64,000 nt of DNA from Wurfbainia villosa (GCA_025175895.1 CM046001.1:47987719-48051718); one strand, 5' to 3'. Numbered from the stretch's first letter, positions 1 through 11,499 are shown. Translations and numbers: made by a program. The notes: generated by a model not told the origin, from the sequence alone.

Positions 1-251
1 ACCTCTCATCTTTAGCAAGTAATAAGTAATAAATAAGAAAGGTACCGACAACTGAATTGTAGATGACGTGCGGTCAGAGTAGCGTTGTAGCACATAGAAT
101 TTCGGTCGGAGATCAAGCGCACTTAGAAGTTCATTGATACTTTTGGGTTTGAGTTCTCCCCTCCTTTTATAGAATGACGCCTTGGAATATGTCTCGATCC
201 AGATCCAAAACTCGTGGATCTTATCTTGGCGGCTTATCTTATCATGAGGTG
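1..251 (-). repeat. 3' LTR remnant of element A
   Basis: These bases match 11761-12016 closely and in the same orientation, including the block holding the minus-strand TATA-like site. Similarity stops abruptly at about 251. The matching LTR continues for another 557 bp at 12017-12573, so the U3 side of this copy has been deleted together with the junction to the interior. Confidence 0.75.
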
Positions 252-1748
252 AGTTTTGAAAAATAATTACTTTTTTGAAAAAAAAAATAGGTAACCTCTT
301 AACTTTAACCTCTCTCCCCCTTTGACATATATCAAAAATAACTTTATAAGGGGTGCATTTTTAAGGTTAATGTTTGCCAAAAAATAGAATTTTTAAAACA
401 TTCGAATTAATTTGACTTAACATTTTCAAGTCCCTTTAACACTTAAGAGCTTATGTTTCTAGATCTTACACCAACAATGTATATCCTAGGTTAGGATGTG
501 ACCCTCTAACCTTTAACATTGTTATAAAATTTTGAGAAAGATTTTTTTTTTAAAATAACATTTTAAAGGCTCATGTCTATTGGGTTTTATGCCAAACTAG
601 AGGTAGCTAGAGATACTAAGTTTGTCTAACCTAAGTCTTCTCTCCCCCCTTGGCATATTATTAAAAAGAAGGATTTTAAATTTTGAAAGTATTGGTGATA
701 ATTTTTTTTTAAAAAAATATTTTAACAACTTCTACAACTAGCGATTATCCAATTAGAACCTCCCCCTTAACTTAACATCCTTGTTAGCCACAAAGAAGGC
801 TTATTTAGAGGGTCTCCTCCTTTGTCTGACAAACTCTTAGGACATCCTTGTTGCCCACAAGGAAGGCTCACCTAAGTGTCCAAAGGGTCTAGGTGTCTAA
901 AGTTGATGTAGGGATCTAGAAGTTCAACATTGGTCAACTAACCATCATTTTAAAAAGCATAGTTATTTTAAACACTATGTATAATTACACACAACAATCA
1001 TGACAACCAATAAAAATCATTTTAGGAATCTATTTATGTATATCTAAATTTTTGAAATCGTTTTAAAAACTATTTTTAATTTGTTGTCCTTGCCATCTCA
1101 TCCATTCTACATGATCAACCAAGTTAGTCTTATGGGTATTGTGAGATGAATTTAATTTTACTTAGTTAATTTTAGTGATTTGAAAATTAATTAACCATGG
1201 GTTAGATTCAAATTTAACCTTTAGTTAGTTAAGTGAATATTTCAAAAGATGGCTTCCAGATCGTGGCGAGGCACAGAGGCCTTCTTTGATCAGAACAACG
1301 ACCACTTCCTTAGACAAAGCCAATCTTAAGAAATTGTACACTTAATTCACTTAGGATTACATCCTAGTCTAACTAGTCTAGGATGTGATCAGGTAGCTTC
1401 AGCTAGTTCCACTTAGCCAAGTGCTTCAAGCTAGATACTCCTTATCTAACTCGGATACACGAGACTACATTTCCCTAACGTACTATCATCTCACCACGTC
1501 CTGATACTATGTTATCAAGGTTAATTAACCATTTCCTATCTAATCGTTTTATGAGATTTAATTTAAGACTAGTATGTATGATATGACAAAAATAAGCAAG
1601 GTAATTAATTAAAATGATATATATGCATGAGCATGTTATGTTCAATCAATTCAAAGAAATGGTTGCTTCTTAGGTAGATTTTTATTTGTTGAATTTTTAA
1701 AAGTTGAAAGTTTAATTGCTAAATTATTAATTTTTGTATAATCAAATG
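252..1748 (-). other. 3' interior of element A, no gene seen
   Basis: This is AT-rich noncoding DNA. Pyrimidine-rich blocks with a run of C near 313-322 and 641-650 are polypurine-tract-like when read on the minus strand, as expected close to a 3' LTR. A short GC-richer patch at 1250-1330 might be decayed coding sequence, but no reading frame is recognisable. The stretch stops at the target duplication of element X. Confidence 0.5.
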
Positions 1749-2320
1749 GTACTTGATGCGGCACGGATTTTTTGCTCCTCGATCTTGTGTCACCGAGGAA
1801 GGGGTCCTTTCCGACCGCATCAGTAAATTTGTGTCTTGAAAAAGTTAACATAGGTTAAACCACTGCCGGCCTACCCAGCGACAGCACTCCGATGCTTAAG
1901 TTAGGTAGGACATTAATGAAAGAAAATGTATTAAATACAGTAAAATAATATAGAATAAGAAAAAGAGAACTTACCTCATATGTAGTGAGAGACATATAAG
2001 AGCTTGCGAGAGAGTACTTGTATTCAATGATCTGATTGTCCTGTGTGTAACTCATAATAATACAGTCAAGTACAATGGGTATTAAATTGAAATATAGTGC
2101 GATAATCATGATTCTCCAAAATCATGCTGCCATCGTGTTGATTTGCTACCACCCACATTGGTTGCTGTAGAAAACCCAGACCAGTCAAGCCCTGAACCTG
2201 AACTTGAACTCATAGCCTTTCCTATAAATGTTGCTGTTAGTGGAGTCCTTTCTATTTCCACGGAAGCATCATTGAGCCCTCCCACAGTGTCAATGTTTGC
2301 TAAGTTTATTTTCTTGCCTC

Positions 2321-2446
2321 TCATGGCCAATCATTTTTGAATAACCCATTAAGGAAAACACCATAAGCATATTTATCAGCAACCGAGCCTTTCTTCACCA
2401 TTGCCTCCTTCAATTGAAAAGCATCCTCCAGAGCCCCAACTTTCAT
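2321..2446 (-). pseudogene. PPR-like 41-codon fragment inside the left LTR of X
   Basis: The minus-strand frame of 41 codons beginning MKVGALEDAF and ending in a stop at 2321-2323 matches the spacing of a pentatricopeptide repeat: Gly and Leu-Glu-Asp-Ala near the start, Met-Val-Lys-Lys-Gly in the middle, then a tyrosine and Leu-Asn-Gly-Leu near the end. PPR proteins bind organellar RNA. A single repeat without neighbours would be a captured fragment and not a working gene. The assignment is by motif only; the second LTR keeps the same frame. Confidence 0.35.
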
Positions 2447-2766
2447 TGACAACACTACTTCAGCAACTTCCCTCGATCATCCGCTTGAAGAATCCAATCA
2501 TCACATTAACAGAGAGGCCTTGTAATCTGAGACCAACATATCATGAAGCCAAAATATCTCCTGGCAGAAAAACTCGGCGGAAGCATCGTCTTGAAGAAGA
2601 AGAAGACAAAATGAACTGGAAACTATAGCTAGGGAAAGATCATAGATTTGCTGGACATCAATTTGAGCACCCTTGAAGGTGCGGTTGGTTCGACCAGATT
2701 AAAAGGAGTGAAGCCAAGAAGCTAGGCAGCGGAGATGGCCCCTTTTCCATGAACCCTAGTGACTTC

Positions 2767-2774
2767 TTTTATAA
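2767..2774 (-). promoter_or_regulatory. TATA-like box in the left LTR of X
   Basis: The minus strand reads TTATAAAA here. The same motif recurs in the right LTR at about 10319-10326. Its place near the outer third of the LTR and the gene-leader-like sequence after it fit a U3 promoter read on the minus strand. Confidence 0.5.
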
Positions 2775-2846
2775 CCTCTCTCATGGGCCACTCTCATGGG
2801 CCAGGCCTTCATTTCATTTCATGGACTGATATTTTTCCCATATCAC

Positions 2847-2860
2847 AGGTAACCCCCCTA
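2847..2860 (-). promoter_or_regulatory. Candidate polypurine tract of element X
   Basis: On the minus strand there is a six-G run inside a purine-rich stretch that ends next to the LTR start. This is the usual site for plus-strand priming, and it is the main reason for reading X as minus-oriented. Confidence 0.45.
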
Positions 2861-2939
2861 AACAGTCAGACGAGTCACTTTGACAAGTCTGACTTTAGCT
2901 TTATCACTTCATTGTCTTGAGTCGGATCATATCTCTGCT

Positions 2940-4200
2940 CTTTGTTCCTCTACTTGAGAATATCATATGCATCTATAAAGTCTGACGATCTGTCTCGACT
3001 GAATGACGAACTTGTTAATTCGAGGACTTACGAACTGCCTCAAATGGATACAATAAGACAATTGATTCGAAGACTTAGAATAGCCTCGGTCGAATATAAT
3101 AAGATGATTGATTCGAGGACTTACGAATAGCCTCGGATGAATAAGAAAATAAGAGAATACTCGAATCGAGGACTTACAAATCGCCTTGAATAGATATAAG
3201 AGAAGGACCTCCAAATCCTGACTAAATAAAATGATACCCACCTCAAAATACTTAGGCTGAATAAAATAAGAGAAGACCCAGAACATTTTAATCGAATAAC
3301 ATAATGTCCATTTTAGAATACCTCGGATAGATAATATAATAGCCAACTTGGAGCGCCTCAGCAGAATAAATTAATACCTACTCTAGCTCAATTTGACATA
3401 ATAAAATAACCACCAACTTGAAGTGTTTGAGCTTGGACTACTTCATCATAAAGAAACAAAAAAAAACCCCATCCCAATACGTCTTGGCGCTAGATGACAT
3501 AACAGCAAATTCACGAACACCTCGACCTAATAAAATAAAAGTTGATCTGAGATACCTGGGCTGAACAAACTAATATCCGCCTCATAACACTTAGGCTACA
3601 TAGAATAAAAGCTGACCCAAAAATGCCCTGACTGAATAACATAATACCCCTTTAAGAACCGTTCGGATGAATAAAATAGAAGCTATCCAAGAATGCCTCG
3701 ACTGAACGAAATAATATTCACTTCAGAACACTTTGGATGAATAAAATAATGTTCGACTCTGGGTGCCTCGGCGAAATAAAATAAGACCTCCTTCAGTTCA
3801 ATTTGATCGAATAAAATAACTGTAAACATAGAACGACTTGGCTCGGAGCAATTTAGCTTAAAGAAATAAAATACCAACTGGCCTTACATATCTTAGCTAG
3901 ACTGAGTAAAATAATGTCCGCCTCACAATACTTCAATAAGATTACAACTGACCCAACAACATCTGGCTTGAATGAACTGAATAAAATAATATACATCTTC
4001 CAATACTTCAATAGAATAATAATTAGCCCGACAATACATGAGCTGTCTCATAACACATTAATAGAATAAAGTAATAACCACATTTAAATGTCTCGGTTCC
4101 TTAAGAACACGTGGATTGAATAAAATAAAAACTCCCTCCATATCAACACTTCATAAGTAGGAAAATAAATACCCCTCTCATTGATCGATTGAATATAAAA
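2940..4200. repeat. Degenerate tandem repeat block 1 of element X
   Basis: The motif GAATAAAATAA returns roughly every 50-60 bp, alternating with a GC-richer piece containing CCTCGG or ACTTGG. Copies differ a lot from each other, so this is an old array. Frames found here are translations of the repeat and not genes. Confidence 0.6.
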
Positions 4201-4354
4201 TCATACTCCTCCCTCTTTGCTAGTGCTCGGGGAATGTAAACTTTAGTTAATGTCGAGCTGAATAAGAATGTAGACTGATTGGAGGGCTTACGAATTGCCT
4301 CTGCCCGTCGTGATAATAAACTCCGTCGTTCTTTCGAAGTGCATCTTATCTTAA

Positions 4355-5857
4355 ACTCAACTCCTCCGATCTGCCATCACACGGGGATAATAATAATATA
4401 GTTAAGTGAAGACTCAACTCTTCCGATCCACCACCACAAGGGGATAATAATACAGTTGTGTGAAGACTCAACTCTTCCGATCCGCCACCACACGGGGTTA
4501 ATAATAATAAAGTTGAGTGGAGACTCAACTCTTCCGATCCGCCACCACATGGGGATAAAAATAATATAAAATTGAGTGAAAACTCAATTCTTCCGATCCA
4601 CCACCACACAGGGATAAAAATAATATCTAATTGAGTGAAGACTCAATTCTTCCGATCCACCACCACACGGGGATAAAAATAATGTATATAACTGAGGTAA
4701 AACTCAGCTCTTCTAATCCACCACCACACGGGGATAAAAAATAATATATAATTGAGTAAAAACTCAATTCTTCCGATCCGCCACCACACGGGGATAAAAA
4801 TAATATATTGCTAAGTGGAGACACAACTCTTTCGATCCGCCACCACACGGGGATAATAATAATGTATAGTTGAGTGAAAACTCAACTCTTTTGATCTGCC
4901 ACCACACGGGGATAAAAATAATATATAATTGAGTGAAAACTCAATTCTTCTGATCCACCACCACACGGGGATAATAATAATGTATAGTTGAGTAAAAACT
5001 CAACTCTTCCGATCCGCCACCATACGGGGATAAAAATAATATATAGTAGAGTGAAGACTCAACTCTTCTGATCCGCCACCACACGGGGATAATAATAATG
5101 TATAGTTGAGTGAAAACTCAACTCTTCCGATCTGCCACCACACGGGGATAAAAATAATATATAATTGAGTGAAAACTCAATTCTTCCAATCCACCACCAC
5201 ACAGGGATAATAATAATGTATAGTTGAGTGAAAACTCAACTCTTCCGATCCGCCACCACACAGGGATAAAATTAATATATAGTTGAGTGGAGACTCAACT
5301 CTTCCGATCCGCCACCACACGGGGATAATAATAATGTATAGTTGAGTGAAAACTCAACTATTCCGATCCGCCTCCACACGAGGATAAAAATAATATATAA
5401 TTCAGTGAAAACTCAATTCTTCCGATCCGCCACCACACGGGGATAATAATAATGTATAGTTGAGTGAAAACTCAACTGTTCTGATCCGCCACCACACGGG
5501 GATAAAAATAATATATAGTTGAGTGGAGACTTAACTCTTCCAATCCGCCACCACACAGGGATAATAATAATGTATAGTTGAGTGAAAACTCAACTCTTCC
5601 GATCCGCCACCACACGGGGTTAAAAATAATATATAATTGAGTGAAAACTCAATTCTTCCGATCCACCACCACACGGGGATAATAATAATGTATAGTTGAG
5701 TGAAAACTCAACTCTTTCGATCCGCCACCTTGCGGGGATAAAAATAATATATAGTTGAGTGGAAACTCAACTCTTCCGATCCGTCACCACACGGGGGATA
5801 ATAATAATGTATAGTTGAGTAAAAACTCAATTCTTCCGATCCTCCACCACACAGGGA
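4355..5857. repeat. About 25 copies of a 60-bp hairpin repeat in element X
   Basis: Each unit of 59-61 bp has three parts: an AT-rich spacer (GATAATAATAATGTATA or GATAAAAATAATATATA), an inverted repeat (GTTGAGT, four bases, ACTCAAC) and a conserved CTTCCGATCCGCCACCACACGGGG block. From about 4860 on, two unit types tend to alternate, giving a dimer of about 119 bp. In the second type the stem is ATTGAGT...ACTCAAT, so both arms have changed together. One unit near 4690 has CTGAG...CTCAG. Confidence 0.9.
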
Positions 5858-7200
5858 TAATAGCTTTGGCTATTTCCAAGCTATAAAAATAGTGACGATC
5901 TGCTCTAAGACTTTGCCTTGTTAGATCAGAATAATTTTTTACTTCTATCATCTTCCATAGTGAATCTACCTTAAACCCGACTCCTCCGATCTGCTACCGC
6001 ACGAGGATAATAGCTTGACTTGAAGGCAAGCTGAAAGAATAGTGTGACTTGACCCTGGGCTTCACCTGGTCAAGTCGGAATAATTTTATACTCCGCCGCT
6101 CTTCCTCAGTGCATCTACCTTAAACCCAACTCCTCCGTTCCGCCACCACACGGGCATAATTGCTTGCCTTGAAGCCAAGTAGAAAGAATAGTGACGAATT
6201 GATTCAGGGCTTCGCCTGATATAGTCGGAATAATTTTTTACTCCGTCGTTGTATTCTTCAATGCATTTAAACCCAACTCCTCCATTCCACTACCGCACGG
6301 GAATAACAGCTTCAGCTAATGCCGAACCATAAAAAAGTGTGACGACCCGATCCAGGGCTTTGCCCCCTCAGGTCGGAATTTTTTTTCACTCTTCCATTCT
6401 TCACAGATGTTCTTACCTTAAACCCTACTCCTCCATTCCACCACCGCATAGGGATGACAGCTTCAGCTAATGCCGAGCCATAAAAAAGCATGATGACCTG
6501 ATCTAGGGCTTTTCCCTCTAAGGTCGGAAAAAAAATTTCACTCTGCCATTCTTCACAGGTGTTCTTATCTTAAACTTTACTCCTCCGTTCCACCACCGCA
6601 CGGGGATGACAACTTCGACTAACACTAAGCCATAAAAAGTGTGATGACTGGTCTAGGGCTTTACCCCATCAGGTTGAAATAAATTTTTACTCTATCGTTC
6701 TTCACAAAGTGTATTCTACCTTAAACCCAACTCCTCCGTTCCGCCACCACACGGGGATAATTGCTTGCCTTGAAGACAAGCAGAAAGAATAGTGACGACT
6801 TGATTTAGGGCTTCACCTGATCAAGTCGGAATAATTTTTTACTCCACCATTGTATTCTTCAGTGCATTTAAGCCCAACTCCTCAATTCCACCACCGCACG
6901 AGGATAACGGCTTCGACTTGTGTCGAGCCACAAAAAGTGTGACGACCTGGTCTAGAGCTTTGCCCCATCAGGTCGAAATAATTTTTTACTCCGTCGTACT
7001 TCACAAAGTGTATTCTACCTTAAACCCAACTCCTCTGTTCCGCCACCACACGGGGATAATTGCTTGCCTTGAAGACAAGCAGAAAGAATAGTGACAACTT
7101 TATTCAGGGCTTTGCCTGATCAAGTCGGAATATTTTTATTTTTATTTTATTTTATTTTATTTTAGTTTTTCATCAGTACATTAGGTTTGAATACCCAACT
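5858..7200. repeat. About 9 copies of a 150-bp repeat with two hairpins in element X
   Basis: Unit starts fall near 5858, 6007, 6155, 6300, 6452, 6604, 6755, 6903 and 7053, a spacing of 147-152 bp. Each unit holds two inverted repeats: one like GCTTG...CAAGC, the other like GACTTGAT...ATCAAGTC. It ends with the same CTCCTCCG...CCACCACACGGGG block seen in the 60-bp units, so the two arrays share ancestry. The last unit runs into a TTTTA microsatellite at 7135-7165. Confidence 0.85.
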
Positions 7201-7419
7201 CCTCCATATAGAGAGTAATAATCCAACAGATTATGTTTGGAATTACTTCACTAAGAACTTTGAGAAAACCTGCTTATACTTAGAAATCCTAAAGTTGATA
7301 ATATAAATGGACAATAAATAAATTTAAAAGTGAATGAACAACTAAGCAAGGTCTTCTCTTTAGATAGACATTTAATATATTTGGCAACTGTTATGGAGAT
7401 CATTGGAGATGGATCTCTT
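7201..7419. other. Unique spacer between repeat arrays in X
   Basis: I see no repeat unit and no convincing frame in this AT-rich stretch between the second and third arrays. Confidence 0.5.
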
Positions 7420-8160
7420 TCTGGTGAGTAGCTCGGCTGAGTAGCTGAGTGCAAATAATTACCCTAGCCGAGTGGAAGGATAGGATGAAGTATGTTAACT
7501 CAGTCAAATGACCGAGTGTAAGTAATTACCCTGACCAAGTAGTTGGAAGGGATAAAATATGTTAATTCAGCCGAATGACATTAAGTAATTACCCTGGCCA
7601 AGTGGCCGAAAGGGATGCAGTATGTTAACTCAGCCGAATGATTGAGTATAAATAATGACTCCTAGCCGAGTGGCTGAAAGGGATGAAATATGTTCTCAGA
7701 TGACCTACCGAGTGAAACAACCTACCTCGGCCAAGTGACCAGAGGGAATGAAGTATGCTCTCAGCCAAGTGGTTGAGTGCAAATACTTACCCTGATTGAG
7801 TAGTCGGAAGGGGTGAAGTGTGTCTCGGTAAAGTTAGAAATTGGTTATGTGGTCGAGTGACCAACTAGCTAGGCAATCGAGTGACCGACTGATAGTTTAG
7901 TCAAACGGTCGAGTGGTTATACACCCGAGTAACCAACTGGTTGTTCAGTCGGGTGGTTGACTTATGATGCGACCGAGTGGCTGACTTGCTATGCAATTAA
8001 GTGGCTGACTTGTGATACGACCAAGTGGCCGACTTATTATGCAGTCGCATGGTAGCCCAACTACATGGTCGAATGATCGACTGACTATGGCTGAGTGGCT
8101 GACTTGATATGCGGGCGAGTGGCCAAAAGAGGAAACCTCCTCTTGGCTAATTGACAAAGG
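7420..8160. repeat. Degenerate tandem repeat block 3 of element X (CCGAGTGG family)
   Basis: From 7420 to about 7820 a unit of about 70 bp recurs with the order CCGAGTGG, GGGATGAAGTATGTTAACTC, then AATTACCCTGG. From about 7840 to 8150 only the CGAGTGG...CTGACT part continues, at a spacing of about 30 bp. The block has diverged much more than the 60-bp array. Confidence 0.7.
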
Positions 8161-8817
8161 GGTATTGAAGCTCCTAACTAAGTGGTCGGAAAGAAAAATC
8201 CCATCTTGGTTGAACGACTAAGAGAGAAGAAGAAATTTTCGAGTGGTTGGCGAAAACATCCTTCCTGACTTCTGACCGAGAGAGTTCTGAAGCTCCCAAG
8301 ACAAAATCAATCCAATATATTCTAAGGAAAACTGAAAGTCAGAGAGGATAAATATAAAGTTAATTCTACATCTCCTAAAAAGTCATATGACAATAAAAGA
8401 AGCTAGTAGTAATTGTCGAAATATGAAACCTCATGTCAATAGCAGATCACAAATACAACATTGAATTTAAATAGCAAAATAGAGTCAAAGATCCAAGAAG
8501 AGACATCAGAAAATATATGGTCAACCAAAATTGGTATCTCATTTACCCGAATGATGCCAGTATTATATAACATGTCAAAATGATGGCTGAAGTATGATGA
8601 TTTTGCTTTAAACCCACAATAGTGTCATAAATAAGTTCAATCATATTCATGTAGACCATTGGTTCTTAAACACTATAGTCAAGATATAGATTCTCTAAAC
8701 CATATGATGTAAATTTGCATGCTATTATAAAGCTAAAGAAAATTTAAATAGAAGAAAAAATAATGAAACATAGAACAAAGCCAAGATAAAAAAGAAGCTT
8801 TGGTAATCGAGACAAAC
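8161..8817 (-). other. Interior of X with intron-like AT-rich DNA, no gene seen
   Basis: No long frame and no repeat periodicity is visible. It lies directly downstream (minus strand) of a coding-like fragment that ends at a GT, so it could be intron from a captured gene. That is inference only. Confidence 0.3.
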
Positions 8818-9193
8818 CTATAGTAAGAACAGATAGAGACATTTCATGGTATAGGTTAGAGGTCTTCCCTGAATATCCAATATTAGCTAAGATGACATTT
8901 CCAAAAATATATTGTTCTGAGAGATATTAAGCCCTTGGATTGAGCATCAATTCAACATTTACTATTGTGCATCTATATAGATCTGATAAGGCCTCAAAGT
9001 AAGCAACGTCTAGCAAAGGGAAGTATAACTTCATCTTAGAAGAATCCTTGCCAACTGTCCTTGAGACAAGAATTTGAGAAGAATCCCTAACATTCAACTT
9101 CTGAGCAATTAAATCAAGATAGTAATTATCATAAGAGACATCAAGAGTGAGTGTTTCAACAATTTCCTCAATAGAGCATGGAATATGTAGTGT
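8818..9193 (-). pseudogene. Coding-like fragment of unknown origin in element X
   Basis: A minus-strand frame of about 125 codons is open except for one TAA at 8927-8929. The composition is protein-like (for example LDLIAQKLNV and KMKLYFPLLDVAYFEALSD), not repeat-like. At the end the frame meets ATAG followed by GTTTGT, a plausible 5' splice site, and AT-rich DNA follows. I do not recognise the family. A captured host exon is the best guess; an unknown Gag region is the alternative. Confidence 0.35.
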
Positions 9194-9304
9194 TTATGCT
9201 CTTATATGCCTAAAATAACCTGAGTCACCACTTTTTACTGATACTACATTCTCAGGAGAATATGTAATGCATATACTCAAGAGTTTCCTGAGTTTACCGC
9301 CAAC

Positions 9305-10385
9305 CGATGCACACGCGGATTTTTTGCTCCTCGATCTTGTGTCACCAAGGAAGGGGTCCTTTCCGACCGCATTAGTAAATTTGTGTCCTGAAAAAGTTAA
9401 CACAGGTTAAACCGCCGCCAGCCTACCCAGGGACAACACTCCGATGCTTAAGTTAGGCCGGACATTAATGAAAGAAAATGTATTAAATACAGTAAAATAA
9501 TATAGAATAAGAAAAAGAAAACTTATCTCATATGTAGCGAGAGACATATAAGACCTTGCAAGAGAGTACTTGTATTCAATGATCTGATTGTCCCGTGTGT
9601 AACTCATAATAATAGGGTCAAGCACAATGGGTATTAAATGGAAATATAGTGCGACAATCTTGATTCTCCAAAATCGTGTTGCCATCGTGTTGATTTTCTA
9701 CCACCCACACTGGTTGCTGTAGAAAACCTAGACCAGTCAAGCCCTGAACCTAAACTTGAACTCATAGCCTTTCCTATAAATGTTGCTGTTAGTGGAGTCC
9801 TTTCTATTTCCACGGAAGCATCATTGAGCCCTCCCACAGTGTCAATGTCTGCTAAGTTTATTTTCTTGTCTCTCATGGCCAATCATTTTTGAATAACCCA
9901 TTAAGGAGAACACCATAAGCATATTTATCAACAACCGAGCCTTTCTTCACCATTGCCTCCTTCAATTGAAAAGCATCCTCCAGAGCCCCAACTTTCATTG
10001 ACAACGCTACTTGAGCAACTTCCCTTGATCATACGCTTGAAGAATCCAATCATCACATTAACAGAGAGGCCTTGATAATCTGAGACCAACATATCATGAA
10101 GCCAGCATATCTCCTGGCAGAAAAACTCGGCGGAAGCATCGTCTTGAAGAAGAAGAAGACACAACGAATTGGAAACCATAGCTAGGGAAAGATCATGGAT
10201 TTGCTGGACATCAATTTGAGCACCCTTGGAGGTGCGGCCGGTCCAGCCAGATGAAAAGGAGTGAAGCCAAGAAGATAGGCAGCGGAGATGGCCCCTTTTC
10301 CATGAACCCTAGTGACTTCTTTTATAACCCCTCTCATGGGCCAGGCCTTCATTTCATTTCATGGACTGATATTTTTCCCATATCA
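9305..10385 (-). repeat. Right (5') LTR of element X
   Basis: It is 1081 bp and matches 1754-2845 along its whole length. Its first base is C where the left copy has T, so the terminal TG is mutated. The end CATATCA is intact and GTACT follows. It keeps the minus-strand PPR-like frame (9873-9998) and the TATA-like motif at about 10319-10326. Confidence 0.8.
9873..9998 (-). pseudogene. PPR-like fragment inside the right LTR of X
   Basis: This is the second copy of the 42-codon frame seen at 2321-2446, with two amino-acid changes and the same stop. In this copy the frame stays open for about ten more codons upstream, which suggests it was once part of a longer coding sequence. It lacks the context needed to be a gene. 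Confidence 0.35.
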
Positions 10386-10390
10386 GTACT

Positions 10391-10876
10391 CAATTATAAT
10401 TAATTTTATTAGTTTGATTATTTAATTTTGAATTTTTAATTAAGTTAGATTTTGAGTTAAAATAGATTTAATAGGATTATTAGAATTTTTAAAAGTAGAA
10501 TTATTATTAGAATTTTTTCTGATAAGATTGTTAGAATTTTTAAAGATAAAATTATTAATAGAATTATTTAAGAAAAGATTGTTAGAATTTTTAAAGGTAG
10601 AATTATTAATAGAATTATTAGAATTTTTAAGATAAGATTGTTAGAATTTTTAAAAGTAAAATTATTATTATTATTATTATTGGAATTTTTTTAAGTTAAT
10701 TTCGAATTTTTTATGGTTGAATTTTTAAAAACATAATTTTTTAATTCGAAATTATCTAGACAGATCTAGGGTTTGATTATTCTGTAGGTTTGATTATTCT
10801 GATTAAATCCTAGGTTGATTTTATCCTTGACATGATCTAGATCTATGTTGATCAAACTAAAAATTTGATTAAGCTC
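10391..10876 (-). other. AT-rich interior of element A, no gene seen
   Basis: This continues the A sequence interrupted by X at 1753. It is a simple-sequence-like tract of GAATTTTTAA, AAATTATTA and TTATTATTATT motifs. No coding frame is visible. Confidence 0.55.
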
Positions 10877-11499
10877 TTAGTTAATTTTATCAAATGTTAG
10901 ATTAATTTGATCATTTTCTTCCATGATATTGTTATTATTATTATTTAAACTAATTAAATATGAATTAATTAATTTTTTATTAGTTGAATTATTAATTGTA
11001 TTAATTAATTGACAACAATCAACTAATTTACTAGCTTTAATACATAATTTATCTAAATTATCAAGTATTCTAAAACTTAAAATTTCAAAATTATAAATTT
11101 TACTAACCTTCTTCTCCGAACAATGATTCTTGTAGTGACCGAATCTTCGACACCTGAAGCACTTGATGTGCTCCTTGTTCTTCCGGACTCCTAGCAATGG
11201 TGTCTCCTTTGCCGCCGGTTGTGTCATTCGAGTCTTACGAGTAGGATACTTATTTTATCTTGTCCTCTCTCCCTGCACTTGAAGCAAATAATATGTGATT
11301 TAAATTTTAAATTTACATTGTTACCTTTATGCCTTGTGGGATGCTCTTCCATGGTTAGCTCGGTCAACGATCTTCCAAAAAAAAAACAAAAAGTCCCAAG
11401 ACTTGGTCTTGGATTAGTAGTGCGGGAGATAATTAAAAATAAAAAATAAAGAAAAGAAAATGCCCGATCGATGGTTGCACCGAATCTGCATCGCTTCAT
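10877..11499 (-). pseudogene. gag: Gag remnant with two zinc knuckles (element A)
   Basis: Two minus-strand frames give the Gag nucleocapsid region. A CCHC knuckle (CX2CX4HX4C) is complete at 11120-11161. Upstream, around 11255-11286, a second knuckle starts with CFKCRERG but loses its His and last Cys. The arrangement of two knuckles, each after a short basic stretch, matches Gag of element C. Zinc knuckles bind the element RNA during packaging. The downstream part of the frame is Asn-rich and low in complexity. Confidence 0.6.

Larger units (their letters stand above)
1754..2845 (-). repeat. Left (3') LTR of element X
   Basis: It is 1092 bp and runs from TGATGCGG to CATATCA. Its partner is 9305-10385, and the two are alike throughout apart from scattered substitutions and small indels. 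A minus-strand TATA-like motif lies at about 2767-2774. The sequence downstream of it on the minus strand reads like a plant gene leader and contains short gene-like reading frames, one of them PPR-like at 2321-2446. Confidence 0.8.
1749..10390 (-). mobile_element. Element X: 8.6-kb LTR-bounded element without gag or pol
   Basis: Two direct repeats of about 1.09 kb (1754-2845 and 9305-10385) bound the element. The left one begins TG, the right one ends CA, and a perfect GTACT duplication flanks the pair at 1749-1753 and 10386-10390. Both repeats carry a minus-strand TATA-like motif. A G-rich tract that would serve as a minus-strand polypurine tract lies just inside the left repeat, so I read the element as minus-oriented. 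The 6.5-kb interior has no gag, protease, integrase or reverse transcriptase. It holds four tandem-repeat blocks and gene-like fragments, so the element is probably a large non-autonomous (LARD-like) retrotransposon. Confidence 0.75.

Noticed and set aside
2942..3346. Overlapping frames on both strands in the GAATAAAATAA block
   Set aside because: They follow the repeat period and have low-complexity translations.
4346..4848. Minus-strand frames with repeated CGGGSEELS peptides
   Set aside because: They are translations of the 60-bp tandem repeat, which happens to be a multiple of three. They stop where the spacing slips.
4355..7200. CRISPR-like array
   Set aside because: The repeats are directly adjacent with no unique spacers, in a plant retroelement, and no cas gene is present.
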